A DNA stretch of 64,000 bases from G963665495 sp963677785 (GTDB taxonomy: Bacteria; Desulfobacterota; Desulfovibrionia; Desulfovibrionales; Desulfovibrionaceae): positions 124,001-188,000 of the forward strand of contig CAXXDH010000003.1 of NCBI GenBank assembly GCA_963677785.2, written 5' to 3'. This document shows positions 18,166-26,813 of the stretch, piece by piece. Each line of letters starts with the position of its first letter. The first letter of the stretch is position 1. Under the pieces are notes generated by a model. That model saw only the letters and a list, made by a program, of their open reading frames with translations, was not told where the DNA came from and ran no database searches. A program made the position numbers and the translations under genes.

Positions 18166-19221
18166 ATGAAACCACTGCTTTTTATTTGCCTGGCCCTGTT
18201 TTTCGTGTGCATGCCGGAGTTCTCCCACGCGGACCAGACTGCCCCGGCCGGCGCTGCAGGTGACAGCGCACCGCATCCCAAAGACCACAAGCTGACCATA
18301 GCCATTCTCGAGTTCGACGCGGTGAACGATGAAGCGAAAAAAAGCAACAAAGGCCGTATGGTCTCCGAAATGCTCACGACCGAAGCCTTTCATACGGGGC
18401 AGTTCCATGTGGTGGAGCGGCACCAGATCAAAAAAGTTCTGGATGAGATGGAATTCGGCGACGCTGCCTTTTCCGGCGGCACAGCGCAAAAAATCGGCGA
18501 ACTCCTGGGCGCGGACGCCGTGCTCACGGGATCTGTCAGCGAATTTCTCGGCGTGCTGCGTATGGACGCCAGGCTCATCAAGGTCAAAGACGGCCGCATC
18601 CTGCTCGCGGACAGCGCCCAGGCGGAACTGACCATGCAGGCCATGTCACAGGCCGTACGGGAGATTATGGCCAAAATGCTCGCCGCCCTGGGCGGACGGC
18701 CTTCCCCGCAGCCGACAGCGCACCCCACTGCACAGCCGGCCGCAGCCCCGCCAGCCTCAGGCAGCCCGGCCCGGCTGCTGCGTCCGGCTTCCATCAGGTC
18801 CTCGTCTTCGCTCAAGGCCTCGCGATACGCAAACTATCTGCCGGACAACCTGCTGGACAACAATCCCGAAACCGTCTGGGTCGAAGGCGCAAGAGGCAAA
18901 GGCAAAGGGGAATGGCTGGAACTGTATTTCGACCAACCCCGAGTGGTGAGCAAAATCGGTTTCATGAACGGCTACAACAAAATCGCCGCCAAGGACGGCA
19001 GCGACCGCTGGCGGCAAAATAGCCGCGTCAAATCAATCCGTATCACCTTTTCTTCCGGACAGTCCCTGGAGCGTACGCTTGAGGACGTGCGCCAGTGGCA
19101 GTACGTCACCTTCCCCCCGGTGCGTACGCAGAGCGTACGGATTACCCTTTTACAGAATTACCGGGGAGCGAAATGGCCCAACGACACCTGTCTCTCGGAA
19201 ATACGCGTTTACGGACAATAG
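18166..19221 (+). CDS. CsgG/LpoB-like secreted protein with C-terminal discoidin-like domain
   Basis: 351 residues from ATG 18166 (AAGGA upstream). A signal peptide ends near EFSHA. Residues about 40-170 resemble the CsgG/curli-biogenesis or LpoB-like fold (IAILEFDAVNDEAKKSNKGRMVSEMLTTE ... FHVVERHQIKKVLDEMEF ... LLGADAVLTGSVSEF). A Pro/Ala-rich linker leads to a beta-sandwich resembling F5/8 discoidin domains (ASRYANYLPDNLLDNNPETVWVEG ... WLELYFDQPRVVSKI ... CLSEIRVYG), a likely carbohydrate-binding module. The pairing suggests an envelope protein that recognises surface glycan; the exact role is unknown. Its stop faces the NapH-like stop with an 11-bp gap that includes a G/C-run hairpin. 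Confidence 0.75.
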   Translation: MKPLLFICLALFFVCMPEFSHADQTAPAGAAGDSAPHPKDHKLTIAILEFDAVNDEAKKSNKGRMVSEMLTTEAFHTGQFHVVERHQIKKVLDEMEFGDAAFSGGTAQKIGELLGADAVLTGSVSEFLGVLRMDARLIKVKDGRILLADSAQAELTMQAMSQAVREIMAKMLAALGGRPSPQPTAHPTAQPAAAPPASGSPARLLRPASIRSSSSLKASRYANYLPDNLLDNNPETVWVEGARGKGKGEWLELYFDQPRVVSKIGFMNGYNKIAAKDGSDRWRQNSRVKSIRITFSSGQSLERTLEDVRQWQYVTFPPVRTQSVRITLLQNYRGAKWPNDTCLSEIRVYGQ

Positions 19222-19232
19222 GGGGGTGATCA

Positions 19233-20216
19233 TCACATCCCCCCCATCACCCCCGCGTACAACTGCTTGAGCATCATCTGCGGCAGGCTCGAATCCCAGT
19301 GGCCCGTCCATTTGGCCACAAGCCAGAAAAGGACGAAAGCGCCCACAGTTGCGGCGCCCACAACGGACCAGTGCACCGGACGCCCCAAAATAGTCATACG
19401 CAGGGCCTCGCGTTCGGGGCAGGCGCCCACGCAGCGCGCGCAGCCCAAGCATTCGGGCGTACGTACGCTGCTTTTTTCCTGCACGGGGATCAGGGCCGGG
19501 CAAACCTTCTGGCAGCGGCCGCAGCCCACGCAGGCGTCCGGGTTGCGCCGTACGCCCGTGATGCCGGTCCAGGCCAGCAGGCCGAGCAACGCGCCGTACG
19601 GGCAGAGCCAGCGGCACCAGGCATTGCGAAAAAACAGCGAGAGCAGGCCCAGCAGGCCGAAGACCACCAGGGCCGTATGGGAGGGATGAAGAAAAAACAG
19701 CAGCAAATGGGCGTCGGCGGAGAGATTATACTTGCCCATTATAAAGGATCGGAGCGCCGGGCCGCCCATACCCACGCCGACCGTAAGCAGAAAGAAAGCC
19801 AGCAGCAGGTACTTGGGCACGTTGGCCACGGCAGCGGCCCAGCGGGGCACGCGGCGCTCCAGTCCGAGTTTGCGCCCGGTAGTCGCAAGCAGGTTGGAAA
19901 CCAGCCCCACCGGGCAGACATAGGCGCAGAATCCCCTGCGCAGCAGCAATCCGGTGAGGATGGCGAAAAGCAGCAAAGTCAACCCGGCCGGGTGCGCGGG
20001 ATCGTAAGAGCCGGTCAGCAGAAAATATTTCAGCCCGAGCAACGCGCTGATGGGCAAAAAGCCTTCCACACCAGCGGGCCGGACCACGGGCGCTCCTGTG
20101 CCGGTTTGCGCCCAGACACAAAAAAGATACAAGTGCCATCCGATGTATCCGCACAACAATGCGAATACGATCTGGATGGCACGTTGGAAAAGAGAAGGGT
20201 TCAATGAGTTCAACAT
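19233..20216 (-). CDS. NapH/NosR-type 4Fe-4S membrane protein
   Basis: About 327 residues from ATG 20216 (a start at 20279 is also open; neither has a strong ribosome site). Four to five membrane helices carry two CxxxCP motifs (CAYVCP and CRWLCP), followed by two cytoplasmic ferredoxin motifs CVGCGRCQKVCP and CLGCARCVGACP, then a last helix. This is the NapH family, which moves electrons between the quinol pool and a partner. No nap, nos or similar oxidoreductase gene is adjacent, so the partner is unknown. The gene just upstream is a Crp/Fnr regulator that may control it. Confidence 0.83.
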   Translation of the reverse strand: MLNSLNPSLFQRAIQIVFALLCGYIGWHLYLFCVWAQTGTGAPVVRPAGVEGFLPISALLGLKYFLLTGSYDPAHPAGLTLLLFAILTGLLLRRGFCAYVCPVGLVSNLLATTGRKLGLERRVPRWAAAVANVPKYLLLAFFLLTVGVGMGGPALRSFIMGKYNLSADAHLLLFFLHPSHTALVVFGLLGLLSLFFRNAWCRWLCPYGALLGLLAWTGITGVRRNPDACVGCGRCQKVCPALIPVQEKSSVRTPECLGCARCVGACPEREALRMTILGRPVHWSVVGAATVGAFVLFWLVAKWTGHWDSSLPQMMLKQLYAGVMGGM

Positions 20217-20321
20217 GGCGGCACGATACTGCCGGAGATTCCGCGCGTCTGTCAGCAGGCCGACAGTTCGCGGAAACATTGCAAAATTGAAATACAGCGG
20301 CAGGCATGCCTCTGCGAGGTC

Positions 20322-21011
20322 TTAGTCTTCCAGCCGGGCTTCCAGTTCTTCCAGGTCCGGAATGCAGATGGCGCTGCGTCCGTTGCGGCGCAGCAGGCCT
20401 TCTTTGGCCAGGCTGTTGACCAGGGAGGAAACGGTCTGGCGCGTGGAGCCGATGATCGAAGCCAGTTGTTCGGTGGTCAGTCCGAGTTCCACCCGGCGGC
20501 CGCTGCCGCAGCCCCCGCATGCGTCCCGTTGGGAGCATTCGGGCGCGCGCCGGGCTTCGTAGAGCAGCATTTCCACCAGCCGCCGCCTGACATCGCTGAA
20601 AGCCAGGCTGTCGATGATGGAGATGGAGCAGGAAAGCAGGTCGCCCAGCACATTGACCATGGAGGCGGTCAGACTGGGCATGAACAGCAGCCGCTGCCGG
20701 ACGTCCTCAAGAGCCGCCTCCAGCAGGGTCAGGTCCTCCAGAGCCTGGACAAAGGCGCGCGTGTGGGTGCTGAACACCGCGCCGGGTTCCAGAATGACCA
20801 GCGTGAATTCCTTGTCCTCCCGGGCCAGATAGACACGGGCCCGCCCGGAACGGACAATGAAAATCCGGTTGTGCGCCTCGCGCGGCTGAAACACGAGCGC
20901 GTTTTTTCCGTAGCCGGTCTCGCTGAACGCCCGCCGCAATTGTTTGTATTCCGGCTGTTCCAAATCGCGCAGCAGATTGGTTTCAAGAATACGCACGCTG
21001 CTACCACACAA
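20322..21011 (-). CDS. Crp/Fnr-family regulator with a Cys cluster before the HTH
   Basis: 224-229 residues; the start is ambiguous (GTG at 20996 or TTG at 21011) and overlaps the end of the dioxygenase gene. The N-terminal cyclic-nucleotide-type beta barrel (NRIFIVRSGRARVYLAREDKEFTLVILEPGAVFS) is followed by the dimer helix and a winged HTH (TTEQLASIIGSTRQTVSSLVNSLAKEGLLRRNG). An unusual cluster ECSQRDACGGCGSG (C-x5-C-x2-C) lies directly before the HTH, not at the N terminus as in Fnr. It may bind an Fe-S cluster or zinc or act as a thiol sensor. The redox-related neighbours on both sides fit an oxygen- or redox-responsive regulator. Confidence 0.82.
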   Translation of the reverse strand: MCGSSVRILETNLLRDLEQPEYKQLRRAFSETGYGKNALVFQPREAHNRIFIVRSGRARVYLAREDKEFTLVILEPGAVFSTHTRAFVQALEDLTLLEAALEDVRQRLLFMPSLTASMVNVLGDLLSCSISIIDSLAFSDVRRRLVEMLLYEARRAPECSQRDACGGCGSGRRVELGLTTEQLASIIGSTRQTVSSLVNSLAKEGLLRRNGRSAICIPDLEELEARLED

Positions 21012-21795
21012 ACGCGCTGGCCTGCTTGCCGATGATGGTCAGTTTGTAAAACTCGCGGCAGGCACGTCCGGCCGCGCCGTAGCAGACGTGCAGCGGCAAC
21101 TGGTGCTCCTCGCGCGGATGGCAGTAACGGGCGTAAGGCGCAGACTCCCAGTCGATCAGACGTTTCCGGCGTTCCGCTTCATCCAGCCCCTTTCCGGCGC
21201 AGTTTTCCGTGAGCCAGTTGTCGAAGGCCCTGTTCCAGGACCGGGTTTCGTCCGTGTCCTGGGTGAAAAAAGCCCGCATGTTGTGAAAGGAAAAGCCCGA
21301 ACCAATGATCAGCAGGTCCGGGATGTCAAGATGGGCCAGGCAGGCGCCCATCCGGACATGCACTGCCGGATCCAGCCCCTGCAGCAGCGAAAGCTGCACG
21401 CACGGGATGTCCGCTTCCGGATACATAAGCATAAGCGGGATGAACATGCCGTGATCGAATCCTCGCTCCGCATCGGCCGTGCAACTGAAACCGCCGCCGG
21501 ACAGCACGTCGCCCAGCTGCTGCTCCAGTTCCGGATGTCCGGGCGCCGGATATTCCAACTCGTAGGACGCCTGAGGAAAGCCGTAGTAGTCATAGAGCAA
21601 TGGCGGCCGGGCGCCGCTGGTGATGGTCGGACTCTCCGCTTCCCAATGCGCGCTGACCAGGACGATGGCTCCGGGCCTGGGCAGGCTTTTGGCCAGGAGT
21701 TGCAGGTTCGCCACCATCTCCGCGTGTCCCGGATCACCCAGCACAGGCATGGGTCCGGCGCCGTGGGAAATATATACAACATTGTGCTGTGTCAT
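21001..21795 (-). CDS. DODA/LigB-type extradiol dioxygenase (class III)
   Basis: 264 residues from ATG 21795 (AGGAG upstream). The metal-binding His signatures of the DODA family are present: YISHGAGP, VSAHWE, FDHGMFIPL and YCHPREEHQLPL near the C terminus. Family members cleave catechol rings using O2 and Fe(II), or act on other aromatic substrates with zinc. An O2-dependent enzyme in a presumed anaerobe is odd; it may protect against O2 or quinones, which is inference. It is upstream of, and overlaps, the Crp/Fnr gene, suggesting co-expression. Confidence 0.88.
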   Translation of the reverse strand: MTQHNVVYISHGAGPMPVLGDPGHAEMVANLQLLAKSLPRPGAIVLVSAHWEAESPTITSGARPPLLYDYYGFPQASYELEYPAPGHPELEQQLGDVLSGGGFSCTADAERGFDHGMFIPLMLMYPEADIPCVQLSLLQGLDPAVHVRMGACLAHLDIPDLLIIGSGFSFHNMRAFFTQDTDETRSWNRAFDNWLTENCAGKGLDEAERRKRLIDWESAPYARYCHPREEHQLPLHVCYGAAGRACREFYKLTIIGKQASAFVW

Positions 21796-21936
21796 GCGGA
21801 CACTCCTGCTTGAAGTATGATTATCTTTACTATGGGGAGGGCTCCGACGTCCAGAGTCCCCCTTGTGCAAAAGGGGGCTCCTGACTCTCGCAAAACTCAT
21901 TCCTGATGAAACAGGCTATTGATTGGTGTTGGAGTT

Positions 21937-22530
21937 TTACTGCGCTTTCACGACTTCCATGTCCACCGTGACGGCTACGTCATTGCCGATCAGAACCCCG
22001 CCGCCGTCCATGGGGGCGTTCCAGTTCATGCCGTAGTCGCGCCGGTCCACCGTAAACGATGCCGTGCCGCCGCGGCGGGTGTTTTTCCAGGGGTCGATCC
22101 GCGGATCATCAAGTCCTTTGAAGAGCAGCGCCACCTCGTGGGATACGCCTTTGATGGTCAGCCGTCCTGTCACCCGGAAGCCGTCAGCTTCGGAAACGAC
22201 CTGAGTACTCTTGAAGCGCATCACCGGATATTTTTCGGCTTCGAAAAAGTCGGCGCTTTTCAGGTGTTGATCCCGCTTCACCACCCCGGTGTTCAGCTTG
22301 TCCACGGCAATGGTGACGTCAAAGGCCGTGGGTTTGCCATTTTCAAAGCTGACCGTGCCCTGCATACCGGGAAACATGCCCCGTACCTGCGCGAGCATCA
22401 GATGCTGGATGGAAAAGTGGGCCGCGGAATGATCCGGATCCACGTTCCAGGTCTCTGCCTCGGCGGCTGTCGCCAGCGTCAACACCAGCAACAAGCCCAA
22501 CATGGGTCTGAGAAAGAATGAAATACGCAT
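21937..22530 (-). CDS. YceI-family periplasmic lipid-binding protein
   Basis: 197 residues; AAGGAG before ATG 22530. Signal peptide ending AAEAE, then the YceI beta-barrel: WNVDPDHSAAHFSIQHLMLAQVRGMF, DVTIAVDKLNTGVVKRDQHLKSADFFEAEKYPVMRF, TGRLTIKGVSHEVAL and ASFTVDRRDYGMNWN. The family binds isoprenoid quinones or lipids in the periplasm. Placed beside the dioxygenase and regulator, it may carry a quinone substrate; this is inference. Confidence 0.93.
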   Translation of the reverse strand: MRISFFLRPMLGLLLVLTLATAAEAETWNVDPDHSAAHFSIQHLMLAQVRGMFPGMQGTVSFENGKPTAFDVTIAVDKLNTGVVKRDQHLKSADFFEAEKYPVMRFKSTQVVSEADGFRVTGRLTIKGVSHEVALLFKGLDDPRIDPWKNTRRGGTASFTVDRRDYGMNWNAPMDGGGVLIGNDVAVTVDMEVVKAQ

Positions 22531-22961
22531 ATGGATTCTCCTTTCTTCTTACCGTACGAGAACGGGAAACCTCCGGTTCGGATACTTCTCCCCCCCTCCG
22601 GCGATCTCAAAGAGGCTCGTTATTCGCTTCATACCTGCTGTTTCGAATAAATAAGTTTCCCTGATCAATTTGCAAGCGTAAACCATTCTTTTTTAGTGTA
22701 CATTAGATTCGAGAAACCGTCCTCATGCCTCTCTGAGGCAAAGTAAGAAATCCAAATAGTATTTTAATGAGCGGAACAGAGATTGCGGAAAAACACTCCT
22801 CAAAAGCCCTGCCTGCGGACACTCGGACCAACAAGGCGAAAAGACCACGGAATTCGGCGTACACCTTGCGTTCAAGGATGACGACGGAAATTGTTACTGG
22901 TGAAGCTGGCCTCATCGCCCATCGACTCTTTCTACATCCGGGCGCCTGACACACCGCAGGC
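22531..22961. other. Intergenic region upstream of yceI
   Basis: 431 bp. It should contain the yceI promoter. A small inverted repeat (TGCCTC/GAGGCA near 22726-22740) has no T tract. Two overlapping frames of 60 and 89 codons have no ribosome sites and oppose each other; neither is supported. Confidence 0.5.
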
Positions 22962-23786
22962 TCACCAGACAATATCGCGCGTATTGGCCGGACCGCGTTC
23001 CACCGTACGCTGGTAGCGGACGTCGGTTTTGCCGAACATCAGCACGTAGCCGGGCTGGTGGTCGTCCGGTACGCCGACGCGCGCGCCCAGTTCCGGGAAG
23101 ATAGCAAACAGCGTCCGCATGGCCACACCGCACCAGACCGTGCCCAGGCCCATGCTGTTGGCCAGCAGTTCGAAATAGCTCAGCGCGATGAACGGATCCG
23201 CAAAGGCGCAGGGCGCGTCCTTGCGTACGGAGACCACCAGCATGTGCGGCGCGCCGCGAAAGACCGTGTCCTCGCCCGCGGCAAAGGCTTTAAAATAGCC
23301 CAGCATACGCTGCGGAATGCCTCCGTTGTCCGGCTTGGCCAGGGCGGCCTGAGTAGCCGTACGCGCTTCACGGCGGAACCGCTCCATCACGGCCGGATCA
23401 CGGATCAGATGAAACAGCAGCCCCTGGTTGTTCACGCCCGTGGGCGCGCTGGCCAGGGCTTCCATAAGCATATCGATCTGTGCGGCGTCCACGGGTTCGT
23501 CCAGATAGCGCCGTACGGAACGCCGCGCCCGCATCAGCAGCAACAGGGATTCCGGCGAGGGCAGCCCGCCCGCGAATTCCTCGCTCTGCTCCGGACTGCG
23601 CCCCAGAATGGATACGGCCCCGGTCGGACAAATGGCCAGGCAATGCTGGCAGCGGATGCAGCGCCGGGCTCCCTCCTCGCTCATTTCCGGTCCGTCGGCG
23701 CCCATCTCCAGGGCCTGCACCAGACAATCCGCGACGCACTCGCCGCACTGCACGCACTTGCCTGCGTCCACGACAAATTGAATCAT
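22962..23786 (-). CDS. Ferredoxin-nitroreductase fusion protein
   Basis: 274 residues; AAGGAG before ATG 23786. Residues 1-60 are a 2[4Fe-4S] ferredoxin domain (CVQCGECVADC and CIRCQHCLAICPTG). From about residue 85 there is a nitroreductase FMN domain (RRSVRRYLDEPVDAAQIDMLMEALASAPTGVNNQ, then ALSYFELLANSMGLGTVWCG). Such fusions use low-potential electrons to reduce nitro, quinone or other substrates in anaerobes. A paralogue lies at 30164-31000 with an altered first cluster. Confidence 0.93.
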   Translation of the reverse strand: MIQFVVDAGKCVQCGECVADCLVQALEMGADGPEMSEEGARRCIRCQHCLAICPTGAVSILGRSPEQSEEFAGGLPSPESLLLLMRARRSVRRYLDEPVDAAQIDMLMEALASAPTGVNNQGLLFHLIRDPAVMERFRREARTATQAALAKPDNGGIPQRMLGYFKAFAAGEDTVFRGAPHMLVVSVRKDAPCAFADPFIALSYFELLANSMGLGTVWCGVAMRTLFAIFPELGARVGVPDDHQPGYVLMFGKTDVRYQRTVERGPANTRDIVW

Positions 23787-23903
23787 GCGTTCGTACTCCT
23801 TTTGGCTGATTCGTTCTTATCTCGATGCGCGCAGCATACAACCCCAAACGCCAAAGCGGAAGCCCGGTCCGCCCCCTGCAAAAGGGGTTGCCCGGGGCGC
23901 TGT

Positions 23904-25742
23904 TCAGCGTTCTTTGCTGAACCGGATGGACGAGGCCAGAAAGACCACGAGAATGGAGCCCAGATTGTGCGTAACCGCCCCAAGTATGGGAGTGAGCACG
24001 CCCAGAAAACTGAGCGCCAGGGCAATCAGATTGATGCCGAAACTGAGCAGGATGTTGATCTTGATGATACGGGACATTCTGCGTCCCAGGCGGATCAAAA
24101 AGGGCAGCTGGTCCAGATGGTCGTGCATCAACACGATATCCGCGGTCTCCAGGGCCACGTCCGCGCCGCGAAGCCCCATGGCAATGCCCGTGGAGGCCGC
24201 CTTGAGCGCAGGCGCGTCGTTGATGCCGTCCCCCACGTATACGCTCTTGCCCCTGGAGTAGGAGGTGAGGGCCGCGAACTTTTCTTCCGGCTTCCGGGCC
24301 GCGTGATACTGCTCGATACCCACGCTTTCAGCGATGTTGCGGACCGGGAACGGCTGGTCGCCCGAAAGCATCACGATATCCTCTATGCCCGCGTCGCGCA
24401 GTTCTCGTACCGTACGGGCCGCGTTTTCCCTGGGGCGGTCCAGAAAGCTGATGGTTCCGGCAAGGCGGCCGTCCACAACGACGTCCACATTGCTGCAGCC
24501 TTTTTCATCAAAGGTACGGCTCGTGGTTATGGCCACGCGTCTGCCCTTGACCAGTCCGGAAATACCGCGCCCCGCCTCGGTGCGGATCCCGCTTGCTTCG
24601 AGCGGATCAAGGTCCATGGCTTTTGCCTTCTTCACGACGGCGATGCCCAGAGGATGCAGGCTGCCTTTTTCTATGGACGCTGCCAGGCTGATGAGCTCCG
24701 CCTCGGAGCTCCCGTTGCACGTACGGATTCCCACCACCTCCGGATCGCCCTGGGTGATGGTTCCGGTTTTGTCGAAAAAAAAACCCGTGGAAACTGCCAG
24801 ATTTTCCAGATATCTCCCCCCCTTGACCAGAATGCCGGATTTGGCGGCCCGCCCGATGGCGGCCACTGTCGAAACCGGTCCGGCCAGGAGAAAGGAACAC
24901 GGACACCCGACTATCAGCACCGTGATGGCCCGTGTAATGTCCTTGGTGATGAGATAAGTGAACGCCGCGATGGTCAGAATGGCTGGCGTGAACCAGAAGG
25001 CGTACTGATCCACAATCTTGGCGCTTTCGGTCTTCTGCTGTTCGGCGGCCTGCACCAGTTGAATGATTCGCCCGATGGTCGAATCCCCGCCCACGCGGTC
25101 GGCCCTGAGTTTGATGAATCCATCCACGCAGAGGGTTCCGGCATAGGCCGCGTCGTATAGTTTTTTGAGCACCGGGATGGATTCGCCGGTGATGGAGGCT
25201 TCATTCACCGAGGTGCCGCCTTCGACTACCGTGCCGTCCACCGGGATGGTGTCTCCGGCCCGGAGGACGAGAATGTCCCCAGTCCGTACGTCCTTGACGT
25301 CCATACGCAGTTCCTCGCCCGCACGTTCGACCATGGCGGTTTCCGGCGTCACCTCCACCAACGCGCGTATGGAATTGCGGGCGCTTTCGCTGACAGCCTC
25401 TTCCACCAGCGCGCCGAAAACCATGATGGCGCTGACCATGGCGCCCTCCAGATAATTGCCGTTGAGAATACAAGCGATGATCGCGATGCTCACCAGTTCG
25501 TCCACGTTGATTTCCCTGGCCAGCACCCCCTTGCCCGCCTCAATGATGATGGGCGCGCCGTTTACGGCAATGGAAGCCAGCAAAATCAAATCCCCATAGG
25601 TCATCGCGGGGTGAAATGAAATCGCCCTGCCGGCGAAAAACCAAGCCATGGGAATGAGCAGGGCCCCGCCAAGGACCTTGAAAAAATCCTGCGAACGAAA
25701 AAGTTCCCTGTACACCTGCAGCTCACTATGGCGTCCGATCAT
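23904..25742 (-). CDS. P1B-type heavy-metal-translocating ATPase without HMA domain
   Basis: 612 residues; AAGGAGG before ATG 25742. All catalytic elements are there: TGES actuator loop, membrane motif GCPCSFLLAGP, phosphorylation site DKTGTITQG, HP motif in KGSLHPLGIA and hinge VGDGINDAPAL. The protein begins directly with membrane helices, with no N-terminal metal-binding CxxC domain. The CPC motif continues SFLLAGP where most copper and zinc pumps have ALxxATP, so the metal cannot be assigned; a divalent cation such as Zn, Cd or Mn is possible. Gene 118 bp upstream of the nitroreductase on the same strand. Confidence 0.92.
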   Translation of the reverse strand: MIGRHSELQVYRELFRSQDFFKVLGGALLIPMAWFFAGRAISFHPAMTYGDLILLASIAVNGAPIIIEAGKGVLAREINVDELVSIAIIACILNGNYLEGAMVSAIMVFGALVEEAVSESARNSIRALVEVTPETAMVERAGEELRMDVKDVRTGDILVLRAGDTIPVDGTVVEGGTSVNEASITGESIPVLKKLYDAAYAGTLCVDGFIKLRADRVGGDSTIGRIIQLVQAAEQQKTESAKIVDQYAFWFTPAILTIAAFTYLITKDITRAITVLIVGCPCSFLLAGPVSTVAAIGRAAKSGILVKGGRYLENLAVSTGFFFDKTGTITQGDPEVVGIRTCNGSSEAELISLAASIEKGSLHPLGIAVVKKAKAMDLDPLEASGIRTEAGRGISGLVKGRRVAITTSRTFDEKGCSNVDVVVDGRLAGTISFLDRPRENAARTVRELRDAGIEDIVMLSGDQPFPVRNIAESVGIEQYHAARKPEEKFAALTSYSRGKSVYVGDGINDAPALKAASTGIAMGLRGADVALETADIVLMHDHLDQLPFLIRLGRRMSRIIKINILLSFGINLIALALSFLGVLTPILGAVTHNLGSILVVFLASSIRFSKER

Positions 25743-25888
25743 TTCGTCCTCCTTTTAGTTTGATATTCAAAGCAAGTGAGCCTACTTTTATATTTAGATA
25801 ATTTGAGTGTCAAGTATTTTGATTATCAATTTATTGGAATAGCGAGATGAACGAGAACGGCTTGTATCGTGAATGCCCACTGCCGAAA

Positions 25889-25936
25889 GCACTAAAAAAG
25901 CCCTTGCTCCATGGAACAAGGGCCTTTTTAGTGTGC
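25889..25936 (-). terminator. Rho-independent terminator after the activase gene
   Basis: Long stem in which GCACTAAAAA...GCCCTTG pairs with CAAGGGC...TTTTTAGTGTGC around CCATGG. On the minus strand GCAAGGGC is followed by TTTTTT. It ends the activase/reductase transcript; its near symmetry lets it work in both directions. Confidence 0.78.
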
Positions 25937-26019
25937 TGAGCCGACTTCTCTCTCGAAAAGCGCAACAAAAAACAACAGCTGCACCAGTCGAAAGTCTTTG
26001 GCAGCCGCAGCCAGTATTC

Positions 26020-26811
26020 CTATTCTTCCGCAGCCTGCTGTTGTCCCCAGAGAGCGGCGCCCAGGGCGCCGGTCATGTCCGGGGTTTCCGGGATCAGCAG
26101 GTTCCGCCCCGGAGTCACACCCAGTTCGGCGGCCAGCAGCTCGCGGACGCAGGCGTTGCGCGCCACGCCGCCTACAAAGGCCAGGGGCAGCTGCAGCCCC
26201 ACCCGGCCGAGCATATTGGCCGTACGCTTGACGATGGCCTTGTGCAGGGCCAGGGCGATGTCCGCCGCGGGCGTTCCCCCAGCCATCAGTGAGGTGGCCT
26301 CGGTCTCGGCGAATACCGTGCACATGCTGTTGATCACGGGCGGATTGGTCCCCTGCAGAGCGAATTGTCCGAACTCTTCCACGGGCAGCTGGAACACCCC
26401 GGCCGTATATTCGAGAAACTTGCCCGTGCCGGCCGCACAGCGGTCGTTCATCTCGAACTTCAGCACCCGGCCGTCCGGACGCAGGGCAATGGCCTTGGTA
26501 TCCTGTCCGCCGATATCCAGGACCGTACGCGCTTCGGAAAAATCCGCGTTCACGCCCAGGGCGTGGGCCTTGATTTCCGTGATGCATTCCACCGGCAGCG
26601 AGATTTCGAGTTTTTCCACCAGACGGCGGCCGTAGCCCGTGGCCACAATGGCTTTCGGAGCCGCACCATTGGTCCGGACTTCCTCCAGCAGCCTGCGGCA
26701 CTGGGACAGCGGGTCAAAGGTGGTGGACAACCGCGACATGCGCCGCGGCTGTCCCTGCTCAATCGCCACCAGTTCAATGGAACGCGATCCGATGTCGATT
26801 CCGATGAACAT
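26020..26811 (-). CDS. 2-hydroxyacyl-CoA dehydratase-type activase (BadF/HgdC family ATPase)
   Basis: 263 residues. ASKHA ATPase fold: phosphate 1 GIDIGSRSIELV, phosphate 2 VLDIGGQDTKAIAL, and the cluster motif NDRCAAGTGKFLE, with a second cysteine in NSMCTVFAETE; the two would bind one [4Fe-4S] cluster across the dimer. The protein hydrolyses ATP to fire an electron to its partner reductase, the gene directly upstream. The start is two bases after that gene's stop, with no ribosome site of its own, so translation is coupled. Length fits HgdC-like activators. Confidence 0.93.
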   Translation of the reverse strand: MFIGIDIGSRSIELVAIEQGQPRRMSRLSTTFDPLSQCRRLLEEVRTNGAAPKAIVATGYGRRLVEKLEISLPVECITEIKAHALGVNADFSEARTVLDIGGQDTKAIALRPDGRVLKFEMNDRCAAGTGKFLEYTAGVFQLPVEEFGQFALQGTNPPVINSMCTVFAETEATSLMAGGTPAADIALALHKAIVKRTANMLGRVGLQLPLAFVGGVARNACVRELLAAELGVTPGRNLLIPETPDMTGALGAALWGQQQAAEE

Positions 26812-26813
26812 GG

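Noticed and set aside
22703..22972. 89-codon minus-strand frame and the 60-codon plus-strand frame over it
   Set aside because: No ribosome site, opposing frames in the same bases, no recognisable motif.
23058..25160. 700-codon plus-strand frame
   Set aside because: It runs opposite to the nitroreductase and P1B ATPase genes, whose motifs are clear; it is a high-GC shadow.
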